Assembly (NCBI GenBank): GCA_965658595.1
Contig: CBFHSW010000101.1
Coordinates: 1-8,102 of the forward strand
Direction of reading: 5' to 3'
Origin: UBA1858 sp965658595
GTDB taxonomy: Bacteria; Pseudomonadota; Gammaproteobacteria; UBA4575
DNA length: 8,102 nt
Both the position numbers and the translations under genes were made by a program. The notes under the pieces were generated by a model. It was not told the DNA's origin, did no database searches, and was given only the letters and a program-made list of their open reading frames with translations. Of this stretch, positions 1-6,075 are shown piece by piece (within the stretch, counting starts at the first letter, position 1; every line of letters begins with the position of its first letter).

Positions 1-402
1 AGCCTGATTACGGCTCGTTTGGCCATAGAGCAGGGACGCGAGGTATTCTGTGTGCCCGGCCCGATAAATAACCCTCTCAATCAAGGTGTCCATGATTTAA
101 TCCAACAAGGTGCCAAACTGATTACCTGTACAGAGGATATCCTGGAGGAGTTTGCGGATTATGTCCCTTTAGCCAACAACCGCAGTTCATCTAATGATAA
201 GAAGATTAATTTAACAAAATATCCTGAACGCCTACTTGAACTAATCGATTACACCCCCATCTCAGTGGATATGCTTATTAAAAAAAGTGGATTGACCCCA
301 GAGATAGTTTCCTCCATGCTGGTAATGCTCGAGATGGCAGGTAGAGTGATATGTGATATCAACGGTCTCTATTCACGATCTACAACGGATGGAAAACAAT
401 GA
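1..402 (+). CDS. dprA: DNA processing protein DprA (Smf), C-terminal part only
   Basis: This is the 3' end of a dprA gene cut by the window edge; 133 codons before the stop are present and the reading frame is open from base 1. DprA binds incoming single-stranded DNA in the cytoplasm and loads RecA on it during natural transformation. The first residues, SLITARLAIEQGREVFCVPG, are the highly conserved end of the Rossmann-like DNA-binding domain, followed by NPLNQGVHDLIQQGAKLI and a helix ending in ILEEF. After a short polar linker, roughly the last 60 residues (YPERLLELID to GLYSR) match the winged-helix C-terminal domain found in many proteobacterial DprA proteins. A TTG at base 19 is internal and is not the start. 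The stop overlaps the smg start by 4 bases, so the two are probably translationally coupled. Family assignment is firm; competence of the organism is not shown by this gene alone, since dprA is also kept by non-transformable bacteria. Confidence 0.96.
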   Translation, partial: SLITARLAIEQGREVFCVPGPINNPLNQGVHDLIQQGAKLITCTEDILEEFADYVPLANNRSSSNDKKINLTKYPERLLELIDYTPISVDMLIKKSGLTPEIVSSMLVMLEMAGRVICDINGLYSRSTTDGKQ

Positions 403-872
403 AAGAAAATGTGTTGGATGTTTTAACATATATGTTCGAAAGCTACTTTGAGGAAGCGGATGCCATGTTCAACCGCGATACCTTATTAGAAGAATTAGTA
501 GATATTGGATTTGAACATAGCGAAGTCGAAAAAGCCTTCAATTGGCTAGCTGACTTGCCCACTTCCCATGAAGATCTATCTTTGAGCGCACCGAAACAAA
601 CCACTACCAGAATCTACAGTCTCAGAGAGGTGAAGAAACTGGATACTGTATGTCAGGGATATTTGATGGAATTAGAGCAGATGCAGATACTTACGGCCGC
701 CAGTCGCGAACTAGTGATCGACAGAGTGCTCGCCTTAGAAACTGATGAAATTTCCATTGATCAACTTAAGTGGGTTTGTCTTATAGTACTGAATAATTTA
801 TCAGGGTCAGACATACCTTATCATTGGTTGGAAGACGTGATAATGGATTTATCGTCGTCTCAAATTCACTAG
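399..872 (+). CDS. smg: Smg family protein (DUF494)
   Basis: A 157-residue protein of the Smg/DUF494 family, the usual length. It opens with MKENVLDVLTYMFESYF and carries the family's acidic helical N-terminal half (DTLLEELVDIGFEHSEVEKAFNWL, about residues 27-50). This is followed by the conserved YSLREVKKLDTVCQGYLMELEQ stretch (around residues 73-95) and a C-terminal helical part with LKWVCLIVLNNL. The biochemical function of Smg is not established; the gene is known mainly by its constant place between dprA and topA in gammaproteobacteria, which is exactly its place here. The start codon overlaps the dprA stop (ATGA), a typical coupled junction, and there is only a weak purine-rich stretch upstream. 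No signal peptide or membrane segment is seen, so it should be cytoplasmic. Nothing is unusual about the copy. Confidence 0.95.
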   Translation: MKENVLDVLTYMFESYFEEADAMFNRDTLLEELVDIGFEHSEVEKAFNWLADLPTSHEDLSLSAPKQTTTRIYSLREVKKLDTVCQGYLMELEQMQILTAASRELVIDRVLALETDEISIDQLKWVCLIVLNNLSGSDIPYHWLEDVIMDLSSSQIH

Positions 873-899
873 ACCAACCCCTTAACAGCATAATCTCAG

Positions 900-3269
900 A
901 TGAGCAAAAATCTCGTCATCGTAGAGTCGCCCGCCAAAGCGAAAACGATAGAAAAATATCTAGGTAAGGATTTCAAAGTACTCGCATCATATGGACATGT
1001 GCGTGATTTAATTGGCAAGAACAACGCGGTTGATCCCACCAATGACTTCGCTATGAAGTATGAAGTCCAAGAAGAAAAAGAGTCTAAAATTCAGGCCATA
1101 GTCAAAGAACTGAAAAAAGCCGACTCACTCTATCTCGCCACTGACCCGGACAGAGAGGGAGAAGCCATTTCATGGCACTTACATGAAATACTGAAAGAAC
1201 GTGAACTAATCGGTGATAAAGATGTGCACCGAGTAGTGTTTTATGAAATCACCAAATCTGCTGTTCAAGAGGCTATAGACAACCCCCGTCACCTTGCGGG
1301 AGACTTGATTGCAGCTCAACAAGCTCGACGCGCATTAGATTTTTTAGTGGGATTTAATTTATCTCCCCTGCTTTGGAAAAAAATCAAACCCGGCCTATCT
1401 GCTGGGCGTGTGCAAAGCCCTGCACTTCGTTTACTGTGTGAGCGTGAAGATGAAATTGATAAATTTATTCCACAAGAATACTGGAAAATTGAAGCCGACT
1501 GTGACAAATCCTCCGAAGCTTTCATAGCTAAGCTGACCCATCTAAATAGCCAAAAGTTAGATCAATTTGATATCAATACTGAGGAGTTGGCACAACAAGC
1601 TCACAAAACTCTTATCACCGCCTCTAATGGAAAATTGTTGGTCGGCAAAGTCGACAAGAAAGAACGCAAGAGTAATCCACCACCACCGTTTACCACCTCG
1701 ACATTACAACAACGCGCTGTCAGTTATTTAAAGTTTTCTGCGAAAAGAACTATGTCTGTCGCTCAGCGACTCTATGAAGCAGGACATATCACTTATATGC
1801 GTACCGACTCAGTAAATTTATCGAATGATGCCATTGCAGAAATACGTCAACTGATTGAAAACAATTATGGTAAGAAGAATTTACCGGACAATGTGCGAGT
1901 CTTTAAGACCAAATCAAAAAATGCTCAAGAGGCGCACGAAGCTATTCGTCCAACTTCTGCACTCAAGATGCCTGAGCAACTTAAGGGGGAGCTTAATGAG
2001 GAACAATACAAACTCTATGACTTGATTTGGAAACGTACAGTTGCCAGTCAAATGATGCATGCCGTGTACGATCAGGTAGCTGTTGAATTATACGCTGGAA
2101 GCCCTGAACATGTTTTTCGCGCGAACGGTTCTAGTATTAAAGAGAAAGGTTTTACCTTACTCGACCAGCAGGATCGAGATAATATTTTGCCGCGTATGGA
2201 AGTAGGTGACACCATTGACCTACAAGAGATTCGTACTGAGCAACACTTTACTTCACCTCCTAGCCGCTACACCGAGGCCTCCTTGGTAAAAGCTCTGGAA
2301 GAATATGGCATCGGGCGTCCTTCAACATATGCGTCTATCATTGACAGGATTTCTAGCAAACAATACGCGGAAATAGAGTCACGCACATTCTTCCCAACCG
2401 ATATGGGCCGGTTATTAAATCGATTCCTCACTAAGCACTTTACACAATATGTAGACTATGACTTCACAGCTAATCTTGAAAATGAGTTAGATGAAATTTC
2501 TCGAGGTGAGAAAGAGTGGATTCCCGTCATGGAATCATTTTGGACACCATTCGAGAACTTAGTCAAAGACAAAGAGGTGTCAGTAACGCGCGAAGAAGCT
2601 ATAGAAGCTCGCGATCTTGGCACGCATCCAAAATCAGGCAAACCCATGAGTGTGAGAATGGGACGCTATGGCCCATTCGTGCAGATTGGCACTAAAGAGG
2701 ATGAAGAAAAACCTCTTTTTGCTGGACTCATGCCAGGCCAGAAAATGGACAAAATTACGCTTGAAGAGGCCTTAGAGCTTTTCAAACTACCGCGTGATTT
2801 AGGTGAAACACCAGAGGGTGAAAAAGTCCTCGCAAGCGTTGGTCGCTTTGGGCCTTATGTTAAGTATGGCAGCAAATATGTTTCTATTAAGGGAGAAGAT
2901 CCATATAAAATTGAACTAGATCTTGCGCTCGAATTTATTGCTAAGAAAAAAGAAGAAGACGCTAACAAGTTCATTAAAGAGTTCGAAGAAGAGGGAATAC
3001 AAGTACTTAATGGTCGCTATGGCCCATACATCACTGATGGTAATAAAAATGCCAAGATTCCTAAAGATGTAGAACCTGAGTCTCTAAACTTAGAACAATG
3101 CCTAGAATTAATCGCTTCGGCGCCCGTTCGTAAAGGTCGTGGTAAAAAGAAAGTTGCTAAAAAGAAAATCGCCAAAAAAGCTGCGCCTAAGAAAAAATCT
3201 GCTAAGAAGAAAACCGTGAAGAAAAAAACCGCGCCTAAAAAGAAAACCGCTAAAAAGAGTGACGATTAA
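900..3269 (+). CDS. topA: DNA topoisomerase I (type IA), zinc-ribbon-free form with lysine-rich tail
   Basis: A 789-residue type IA topoisomerase that relaxes negatively supercoiled DNA by cutting one strand through a 5'-phosphotyrosine. The Toprim domain is at the N-terminus, with the catalytic glutamate in VESPAKAKTI (E9) and the metal-binding acidic triad in TDPDREGE (D82, D84, E86). The nucleophile is Y299 in GHITYMRTDS, with R301 beside it, and the conserved EAHEAIRPT follows at about 344-352. The catalytic core ends near residue 550. E. coli TopA then has Cys4 zinc ribbons; here there are none. Instead three Topo_C repeats centred on GRYGPF, GRFGPY and GRYGPY (about 588, 648 and 705) lead to a basic tail (743-789) made almost wholly of K, A, T and P. 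Such tails are known in other bacterial TopA lineages and help DNA binding and processivity. The ATG start sits 27 bases after smg with no good Shine-Dalgarno, but it places the VIVESPAKAK motif at the usual distance from the N-terminus. Confidence 0.98.
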   Translation: MSKNLVIVESPAKAKTIEKYLGKDFKVLASYGHVRDLIGKNNAVDPTNDFAMKYEVQEEKESKIQAIVKELKKADSLYLATDPDREGEAISWHLHEILKERELIGDKDVHRVVFYEITKSAVQEAIDNPRHLAGDLIAAQQARRALDFLVGFNLSPLLWKKIKPGLSAGRVQSPALRLLCEREDEIDKFIPQEYWKIEADCDKSSEAFIAKLTHLNSQKLDQFDINTEELAQQAHKTLITASNGKLLVGKVDKKERKSNPPPPFTTSTLQQRAVSYLKFSAKRTMSVAQRLYEAGHITYMRTDSVNLSNDAIAEIRQLIENNYGKKNLPDNVRVFKTKSKNAQEAHEAIRPTSALKMPEQLKGELNEEQYKLYDLIWKRTVASQMMHAVYDQVAVELYAGSPEHVFRANGSSIKEKGFTLLDQQDRDNILPRMEVGDTIDLQEIRTEQHFTSPPSRYTEASLVKALEEYGIGRPSTYASIIDRISSKQYAEIESRTFFPTDMGRLLNRFLTKHFTQYVDYDFTANLENELDEISRGEKEWIPVMESFWTPFENLVKDKEVSVTREEAIEARDLGTHPKSGKPMSVRMGRYGPFVQIGTKEDEEKPLFAGLMPGQKMDKITLEEALELFKLPRDLGETPEGEKVLASVGRFGPYVKYGSKYVSIKGEDPYKIELDLALEFIAKKKEEDANKFIKEFEEEGIQVLNGRYGPYITDGNKNAKIPKDVEPESLNLEQCLELIASAPVRKGRGKKKVAKKKIAKKAAPKKKSAKKKTVKKKTAPKKKTAKKSDD

Positions 3270-3280
3270 GCTCACGCCTT

Positions 3281-3823
3281 ATGGCCTGTTCGTCACATAT
3301 ACTCACGCATGTATTATCGCAAGGTGGTGTCATCGCCCATCAGACAGACACCGTATTTGGTCTGGCCTGTCTACCTCATGAATCTAGCTTACAAAGATTA
3401 GCGCGTTTGAAACAACGTGATAGATCGCGTGGGTTTATTTTACTAGCCTCACACTGTGATCAATTGAATGATTTTATAGAGTGTACTTCGCAAGAACTTG
3501 AGCAACTCAATAGCCCTCAAGCACGGCCCACTACTTTTTTGGTGAATCCAAAACCGCAGTTACCCCCCAGCCTGACCGGACAACATAGTAAGATCGCTGT
3601 GCGTCTTGTGGAACATGTTATTGTGTCAAAAATCTGTCAACAGATTGGGGCTATCGCATCGACTAGTTGTAACCTCAGTCAACATGATATTTGCAACGAG
3701 GCCAGTGCTTGTCGCACACTGTTTGGACCACATTTAGATTACATAGAAACGCATAGTGTCTCAGGTAGTGGACAAGCTAGTCGCATCATCGACTTATCTA
3801 CCCAAGAAATATTAAGAGCATAA
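3281..3823 (+). CDS. tsaC: Threonylcarbamoyl-AMP synthase (TsaC/YrdC family)
   Basis: A 180-residue cytoplasmic YrdC-domain protein, close to the 190 residues of E. coli TsaC and without the extra Sua5 domain. The family makes L-threonylcarbamoyl-AMP from threonine, bicarbonate and ATP, the first step of t6A37 modification of ANN-decoding tRNAs. Visible motifs are QTDTVFGLAC (21-30, the P-T-[DE]-x-V-[FY]-G loop), LKQRDRSRGFILL (42-54, the K-x-R loop), KIAVRLVEH (104-112) and STSCNLS (127-133, the STSAN-S-G loop). It ends with a typical SRIIDLSTQEILR segment. Three normally conserved positions differ: Q21 for proline, R50 where a lysine is usual and C130 for alanine. The gene lies 11 bases after topA and 4 bases before hemF, so it is almost certainly cotranscribed with both. 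There is no clear Shine-Dalgarno before the ATG; coupling to topA translation is plausible. TsaC rather than a YciO paralogue is supported by length, motifs and the topA-hemF setting. Confidence 0.93.
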   Translation: MACSSHILTHVLSQGGVIAHQTDTVFGLACLPHESSLQRLARLKQRDRSRGFILLASHCDQLNDFIECTSQELEQLNSPQARPTTFLVNPKPQLPPSLTGQHSKIAVRLVEHVIVSKICQQIGAIASTSCNLSQHDICNEASACRTLFGPHLDYIETHSVSGSGQASRIIDLSTQEILRA

Positions 3824-3827
3824 ACTC

Positions 3828-4748
3828 ATGAATACATCTCCTGACCTTAACGCTGTTATTCAATATCTAGAATCACTTCAAGACAGCATCTGTGAAAACA
3901 TTTCAAACTTAGATGGCAGTGCTTTCGGTGAAGATAGTTGGACTCGCGCAGAGGGTGGTGGTGGACGCAGCCGAGTATTACGCAATGGCGCAGTGTTTGA
4001 ACAAGCGGGTGTCAACCTATCACGTGTGCATGGGACGGAACTTCCCAAAGCTGCCACCTTGCAACGCCCTGAATTAGCTGGGTGCAGTTTTGAAGCAGCG
4101 GGCGTGTCATTGGTATTACATCCCAACAACCCCTATGTACCTACTACCCATTGTAACGTGCGCTTTTTCCTCGCCAAACCTGAACAGGGTGATCCAATTT
4201 GGTGGTTTGGGGGTGGTTTTGATCTGACTCCCTATTATCCATTCATGGAAGATGCGGTACATTGGCATCAAACCGCTCAGGACGCCTGTGCCGGCTTTGC
4301 CCCAGACAGTTACCAACGGTATAAAGCCTGGTGTGATAAATACTTTTATCTGCCCCATCGACAAGAAACACGTGGAGTGGGGGGATTATTTTTTGATGAC
4401 TTAAATCAGCCTGATTTTGACACAAGCTTTTCATTCATGCGTAGTATTGGAGATCATTTTCTTCCCGCTTATACTCCGATTGTTGAGCGTCGTGCAGATC
4501 TTCCTTTCACTGAACATGAGCGTAACTTCCAACTTTATCGTCGTGGCCGTTATGTCGAGTTTAACTTAGTCTATGATCGTGGAACCCTATTTGGTCTACA
4601 ATCAGGTGGACGAACAGAGTCTATTTTGATGTCACTGCCACCTCAGGTCAGATGGGAGTACAATTGGTCTCCAGAAACGGGTTCTGCTGAAGCAGATTTA
4701 TACGATAACTATCTCAAACCGAGAGACTGGTTAAATCTAGATAAATGA
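3828..4748 (+). CDS. hemF: Oxygen-dependent coproporphyrinogen III oxidase
   Basis: A 306-residue HemF (E. coli: 299), which oxidatively decarboxylates coproporphyrinogen III to protoporphyrinogen IX using O2, in the cytoplasm as a homodimer. The whole length matches the family. The four histidines corresponding to E. coli H96, H106, H145 and H175 are all present with a constant offset of two: H98 in LHPNNPYVPTTHCN, H108 in the same motif, H147 in EDAVHWHQ and H177 in YLPHRQE. The signature stretches WWFGGGFDLTPYYP (125-138), RGVGGLFFDDLN (182-193) and RRGRYVEFNLVYDRGTLFGL (238-257) are intact. The ATG is 4 bases after the tsaC stop, with a weak AAGAG inside the end of tsaC, so coupled translation is likely. 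Dependence on O2 suggests heme synthesis under oxic conditions; an anaerobic HemN may exist elsewhere but is not in this window. In many relatives aroE follows hemF; it does not here. Confidence 0.98.
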   Translation: MNTSPDLNAVIQYLESLQDSICENISNLDGSAFGEDSWTRAEGGGGRSRVLRNGAVFEQAGVNLSRVHGTELPKAATLQRPELAGCSFEAAGVSLVLHPNNPYVPTTHCNVRFFLAKPEQGDPIWWFGGGFDLTPYYPFMEDAVHWHQTAQDACAGFAPDSYQRYKAWCDKYFYLPHRQETRGVGGLFFDDLNQPDFDTSFSFMRSIGDHFLPAYTPIVERRADLPFTEHERNFQLYRRGRYVEFNLVYDRGTLFGLQSGGRTESILMSLPPQVRWEYNWSPETGSAEADLYDNYLKPRDWLNLDK

Positions 4749-4753
4749 TCCCT

Positions 4754-4865
4754 ATGTCATCACAAGTCGATGACTTGAATGAACATGCGTTTGAGATTGA
4801 ACAGCAATTTTAGATTTAATAGTCAGTATTAGAGCGCACCATAACTGTAACCAAAAGGATTCCTT
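4754..4865 (+). promoter_or_regulatory. hemF-hemB intergenic gap with possible hemB promoter
   Basis: The 117-base gap between hemF and hemB is long enough to hold a separate promoter for hemB. The best sigma70-like pair I find is TTGAGA at 4791-4796 and TTTAAT at 4815-4820 with an 18-base spacer. This would put the transcript start near 4827 and leave a leader of about 40 bases. A perfect 6-bp stem with a 3-base loop (CAAGTC GAT GACTTG, 4763-4777) lies upstream, but no T-tract follows it, so it is not a convincing terminator for hemF. The promoter match is modest and AT-rich DNA gives such matches by chance. Readthrough from hemF remains possible. Confidence 0.28.
4855..4859 (+). promoter_or_regulatory. 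hemB ribosome binding site (decides GTG start)
   Basis: AAGGA lies 6 bases before the GTG at 4866, ideal spacing. It supports GTG as the hemB start, giving the N-terminus MSYFPITRMRRMR that the family normally shows. It is one of the few good Shine-Dalgarno sequences in the window; topA, tsaC and ndh lack one. Confidence 0.8.
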
Positions 4866-5861
4866 GTGAGCTATTTTCCCATTACGCGTATGCGTCGCAT
4901 GCGAGCCAAACAATTTAGTCGTGACTTGATGCGTGAAAATGTCCTTTCACCGTCAGATCTTATTTATCCCGTTTTTGTAGTTGAAGGAAAAGGCCAAAGA
5001 CAAGCTATTCCCTCTATGCCTAGCATTGAACGCCTAAGTTTGGATGAACTAGCCAAAGAGGCTAAACAACTTCACGCATTAGGTGTACCTGCAATGGCTT
5101 TGTTCCCAGTGGTAGCAGAGGACAAAAAATCTCTAGGGGCTGAAGAGGCCTATAATCCAGATGGATTAGCTCAACGTGCTATCAAAACACTTAAAGAGTG
5201 TGTGCCAGAGATGGGCGTGATCACAGATGTTGCACTCGATCCATTTACTTCCCATGGTCAGGATGGATTGATTGATGAAGCCGGCTATGTGGTCAATGAT
5301 CAAACGGTGGACGTATTAGTTCAACAAGCACTCTCACATGCCCAAGCCGGGGCTGATATTGTGGCGCCATCGGATATGATGGATGGACGCATAGGTGTGA
5401 TTCGCAATGAACTAGAAAGTCAGGGACACATTAATACACTGATACTCTCTTATGCTGCTAAGTATGCTTCTAGCTTTTATGGCCCATTTCGAGATGCCGT
5501 TGGTTCTGCGGGCAATCTTGGCGCAGGCAATAAATACACTTATCAAATGGATCCTGCTAACAGTGATGAGGCTGTGCGTGAAGTACAACTCGATATAGAT
5601 GAGGGCGCTGATATGGTTATGATCAAACCTGGCCTACCTTATCTAGATATTGTCCAGCGTATTAAGTTGGAGCTTGCCGTGCCTACTTTTGTCTATCAGG
5701 TGAGTGGTGAATATGCGATGTTAAAAGCCGCCGCACAAAATGGTTGGTTAGATGAAAAGTCATGTGTTTTAGAAGCCTTGATGAGCATGAAACGTGCAGG
5801 GGCAGATGCCGTCCTTAGCTACTATGCTAAAGATGTTGCTACGTGGTTGGCAGATCAATAA
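4866..5861 (+). CDS. hemB: Delta-aminolevulinic acid dehydratase (porphobilinogen synthase), magnesium-type
   Basis: A 331-residue HemB, which condenses two 5-aminolevulinate molecules to porphobilinogen, the second committed step of heme synthesis, as a cytoplasmic homo-octamer. The two active-site lysines are visible: K199 in LSYAAKYASSFYGPFRDA and K254 in MIKPGLPYLD, the latter forming the Schiff base. The metal loop reads DVALDPFTSHGQDG (121-134). Zinc enzymes carry three cysteines here (DVCLCEYTSHGHCG in E. coli); these are A123, D125 and D133 in this protein, the pattern of the Mg-dependent Pseudomonas type. The REVQLDIDEGADM segment (238-250) carries the glutamate that lines the allosteric Mg site in that type. 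The start is GTG, chosen because AAGGA is well placed upstream and the N-terminus RMRRMR is typical. It follows hemF but is separated by 117 bases, so it may be transcribed on its own. No sign of truncation or transfer. Confidence 0.98.
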   Translation: MSYFPITRMRRMRAKQFSRDLMRENVLSPSDLIYPVFVVEGKGQRQAIPSMPSIERLSLDELAKEAKQLHALGVPAMALFPVVAEDKKSLGAEEAYNPDGLAQRAIKTLKECVPEMGVITDVALDPFTSHGQDGLIDEAGYVVNDQTVDVLVQQALSHAQAGADIVAPSDMMDGRIGVIRNELESQGHINTLILSYAAKYASSFYGPFRDAVGSAGNLGAGNKYTYQMDPANSDEAVREVQLDIDEGADMVMIKPGLPYLDIVQRIKLELAVPTFVYQVSGEYAMLKAAAQNGWLDEKSCVLEALMSMKRAGADAVLSYYAKDVATWLADQ

Positions 5862-5872
5862 TTACGCTCAAT

Positions 5873-5898
5873 ATTATCACTTTGGTTATGGTGGTAAT
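5873..5898 (+). terminator. Weak hairpin after hemB, uncertain terminator
   Basis: ATTATCAC and GTGGTAAT can pair over 8 positions with one G-U wobble, around a 10-base loop, starting 11 bases after the hemB stop. There is no T-tract after the stem (GAGATTATCC follows), so it is not a standard intrinsic terminator. It could slow exonucleases at the hemB 3' end or be chance. Confidence 0.2.
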
Positions 5899-5953
5899 GA
5901 GATTATCCAGAGAGATGACTGTATGATTATACTCGTTAAGGAACAAAATAAAT

Positions 5954-5972
5954 AAATACAATAATTGTATTT
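5954..5972. repeat. Perfect 9-1-9 inverted repeat upstream of ndh
   Basis: AAATACAATAATTGTATTT is a perfect palindrome of two 9-base arms around one central A. Odd-centred palindromes of this size are typical of binding sites for dimeric regulators. The 9-1-9 layout is that of a Fur box, but the bases agree with the Fur consensus at only about half of the positions, so I do not name a regulator. It is about 105 bases before ndh and about 93 after hemB. There is essentially no loop, so a DNA operator is more likely than an RNA hairpin. Confidence 0.5.
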
Positions 5973-5982
5973 CATATTAGTG

Positions 5983-6004
5983 ACATACTACTTATCTAGT
6001 ATGT
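5983..6004. repeat. Inverted repeat / stem-loop upstream of ndh
   Basis: ACATACTA and TAGTATGT are perfect reverse complements separated by CTTATC, giving an 8-bp stem with a 6-base loop; a G-U pair can extend it to 9. It begins 10 bases after the end of the 19-base palindrome. The stem is AT-rich, and the T-rich GATTTGTTTT comes only about 8 bases after the stem, so it is a poor intrinsic terminator, though it might mark the end of the hemB transcript. As DNA it could equally be an operator. Confidence 0.45.
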
Positions 6005-6075
6005 TCCAGATGATTTGTTTTAAACTCTAGCAGTTAACTTGTTTGAGAAGACCTTCAATTTATTAAAATATAACC

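Larger units (their letters stand above)
5862..6075 (+). promoter_or_regulatory. hemB-ndh intergenic region, AT-rich, with possible ndh promoter
   Basis: This 214-base gap holds no ORF I can support. From 5' to 3' it contains a weak hairpin after hemB (5873-5898), a near-perfect palindrome (5954-5972), a second stem-loop (5983-6004), an AT-rich stretch, and a possible sigma70 promoter. The promoter candidate is TTGTTT at 6039-6044 and TATTAA at 6061-6066 with a 16-base spacer. If used, it would start transcription only a few bases before the ndh ATG at 6076, giving an almost leaderless message, which would agree with the lack of a Shine-Dalgarno there. The promoter call is weak; the presence of a control region is more secure than any one element. 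Confidence 0.3.

Noticed and set aside
1316..1525. Minus-strand ORF inside topA, and similar minus-strand ORFs at 2456-2647, 3878-4129, 4116-4364 and 4243-4434.
   Set aside because: All lie opposite strongly conserved coding sequence, have no family signature, and are expected shadows of the real genes.
3222..3228. A7 tract in the topA tail considered as a programmed ribosomal frameshift site.
   Set aside because: It sits as AAA AAA A in frame rather than X XXY YYZ, there is no evident stimulatory structure, and a changed frame gives only an altered tail. Transcript slippage remains a minor possibility.
4763..4777. CAAGTC-GAT-GACTTG hairpin as an intrinsic terminator for hemF.
   Set aside because: The stem is only 6 bp and is followed by AATGAACATGCG, with no T-tract.
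4754..4813. A 19-codon ORF beginning MSSQVDDLNEHAF between hemF and hemB.
   Set aside because: It has no Shine-Dalgarno, is very short, and resembles no family I know. It is not a recognisable remnant of aroE. Conservation in relatives would be needed to revive it.
5954..5972. The 19-base palindrome considered as a Fur box.
   Set aside because: The 9-1-9 layout fits but only about 9 of 19 bases agree with the consensus, too few to name Fur in AT-rich DNA.
6043..6058. TTGAGAAGACCTTCAA considered as an FNR/Anr-type site before ndh.
   Set aside because: FNR sites are TTGAT-N4-ATCAA over 14 bases; here the TTGA and TCAA half-sites are 8 bases apart over 16, so spacing and inner bases do not fit.
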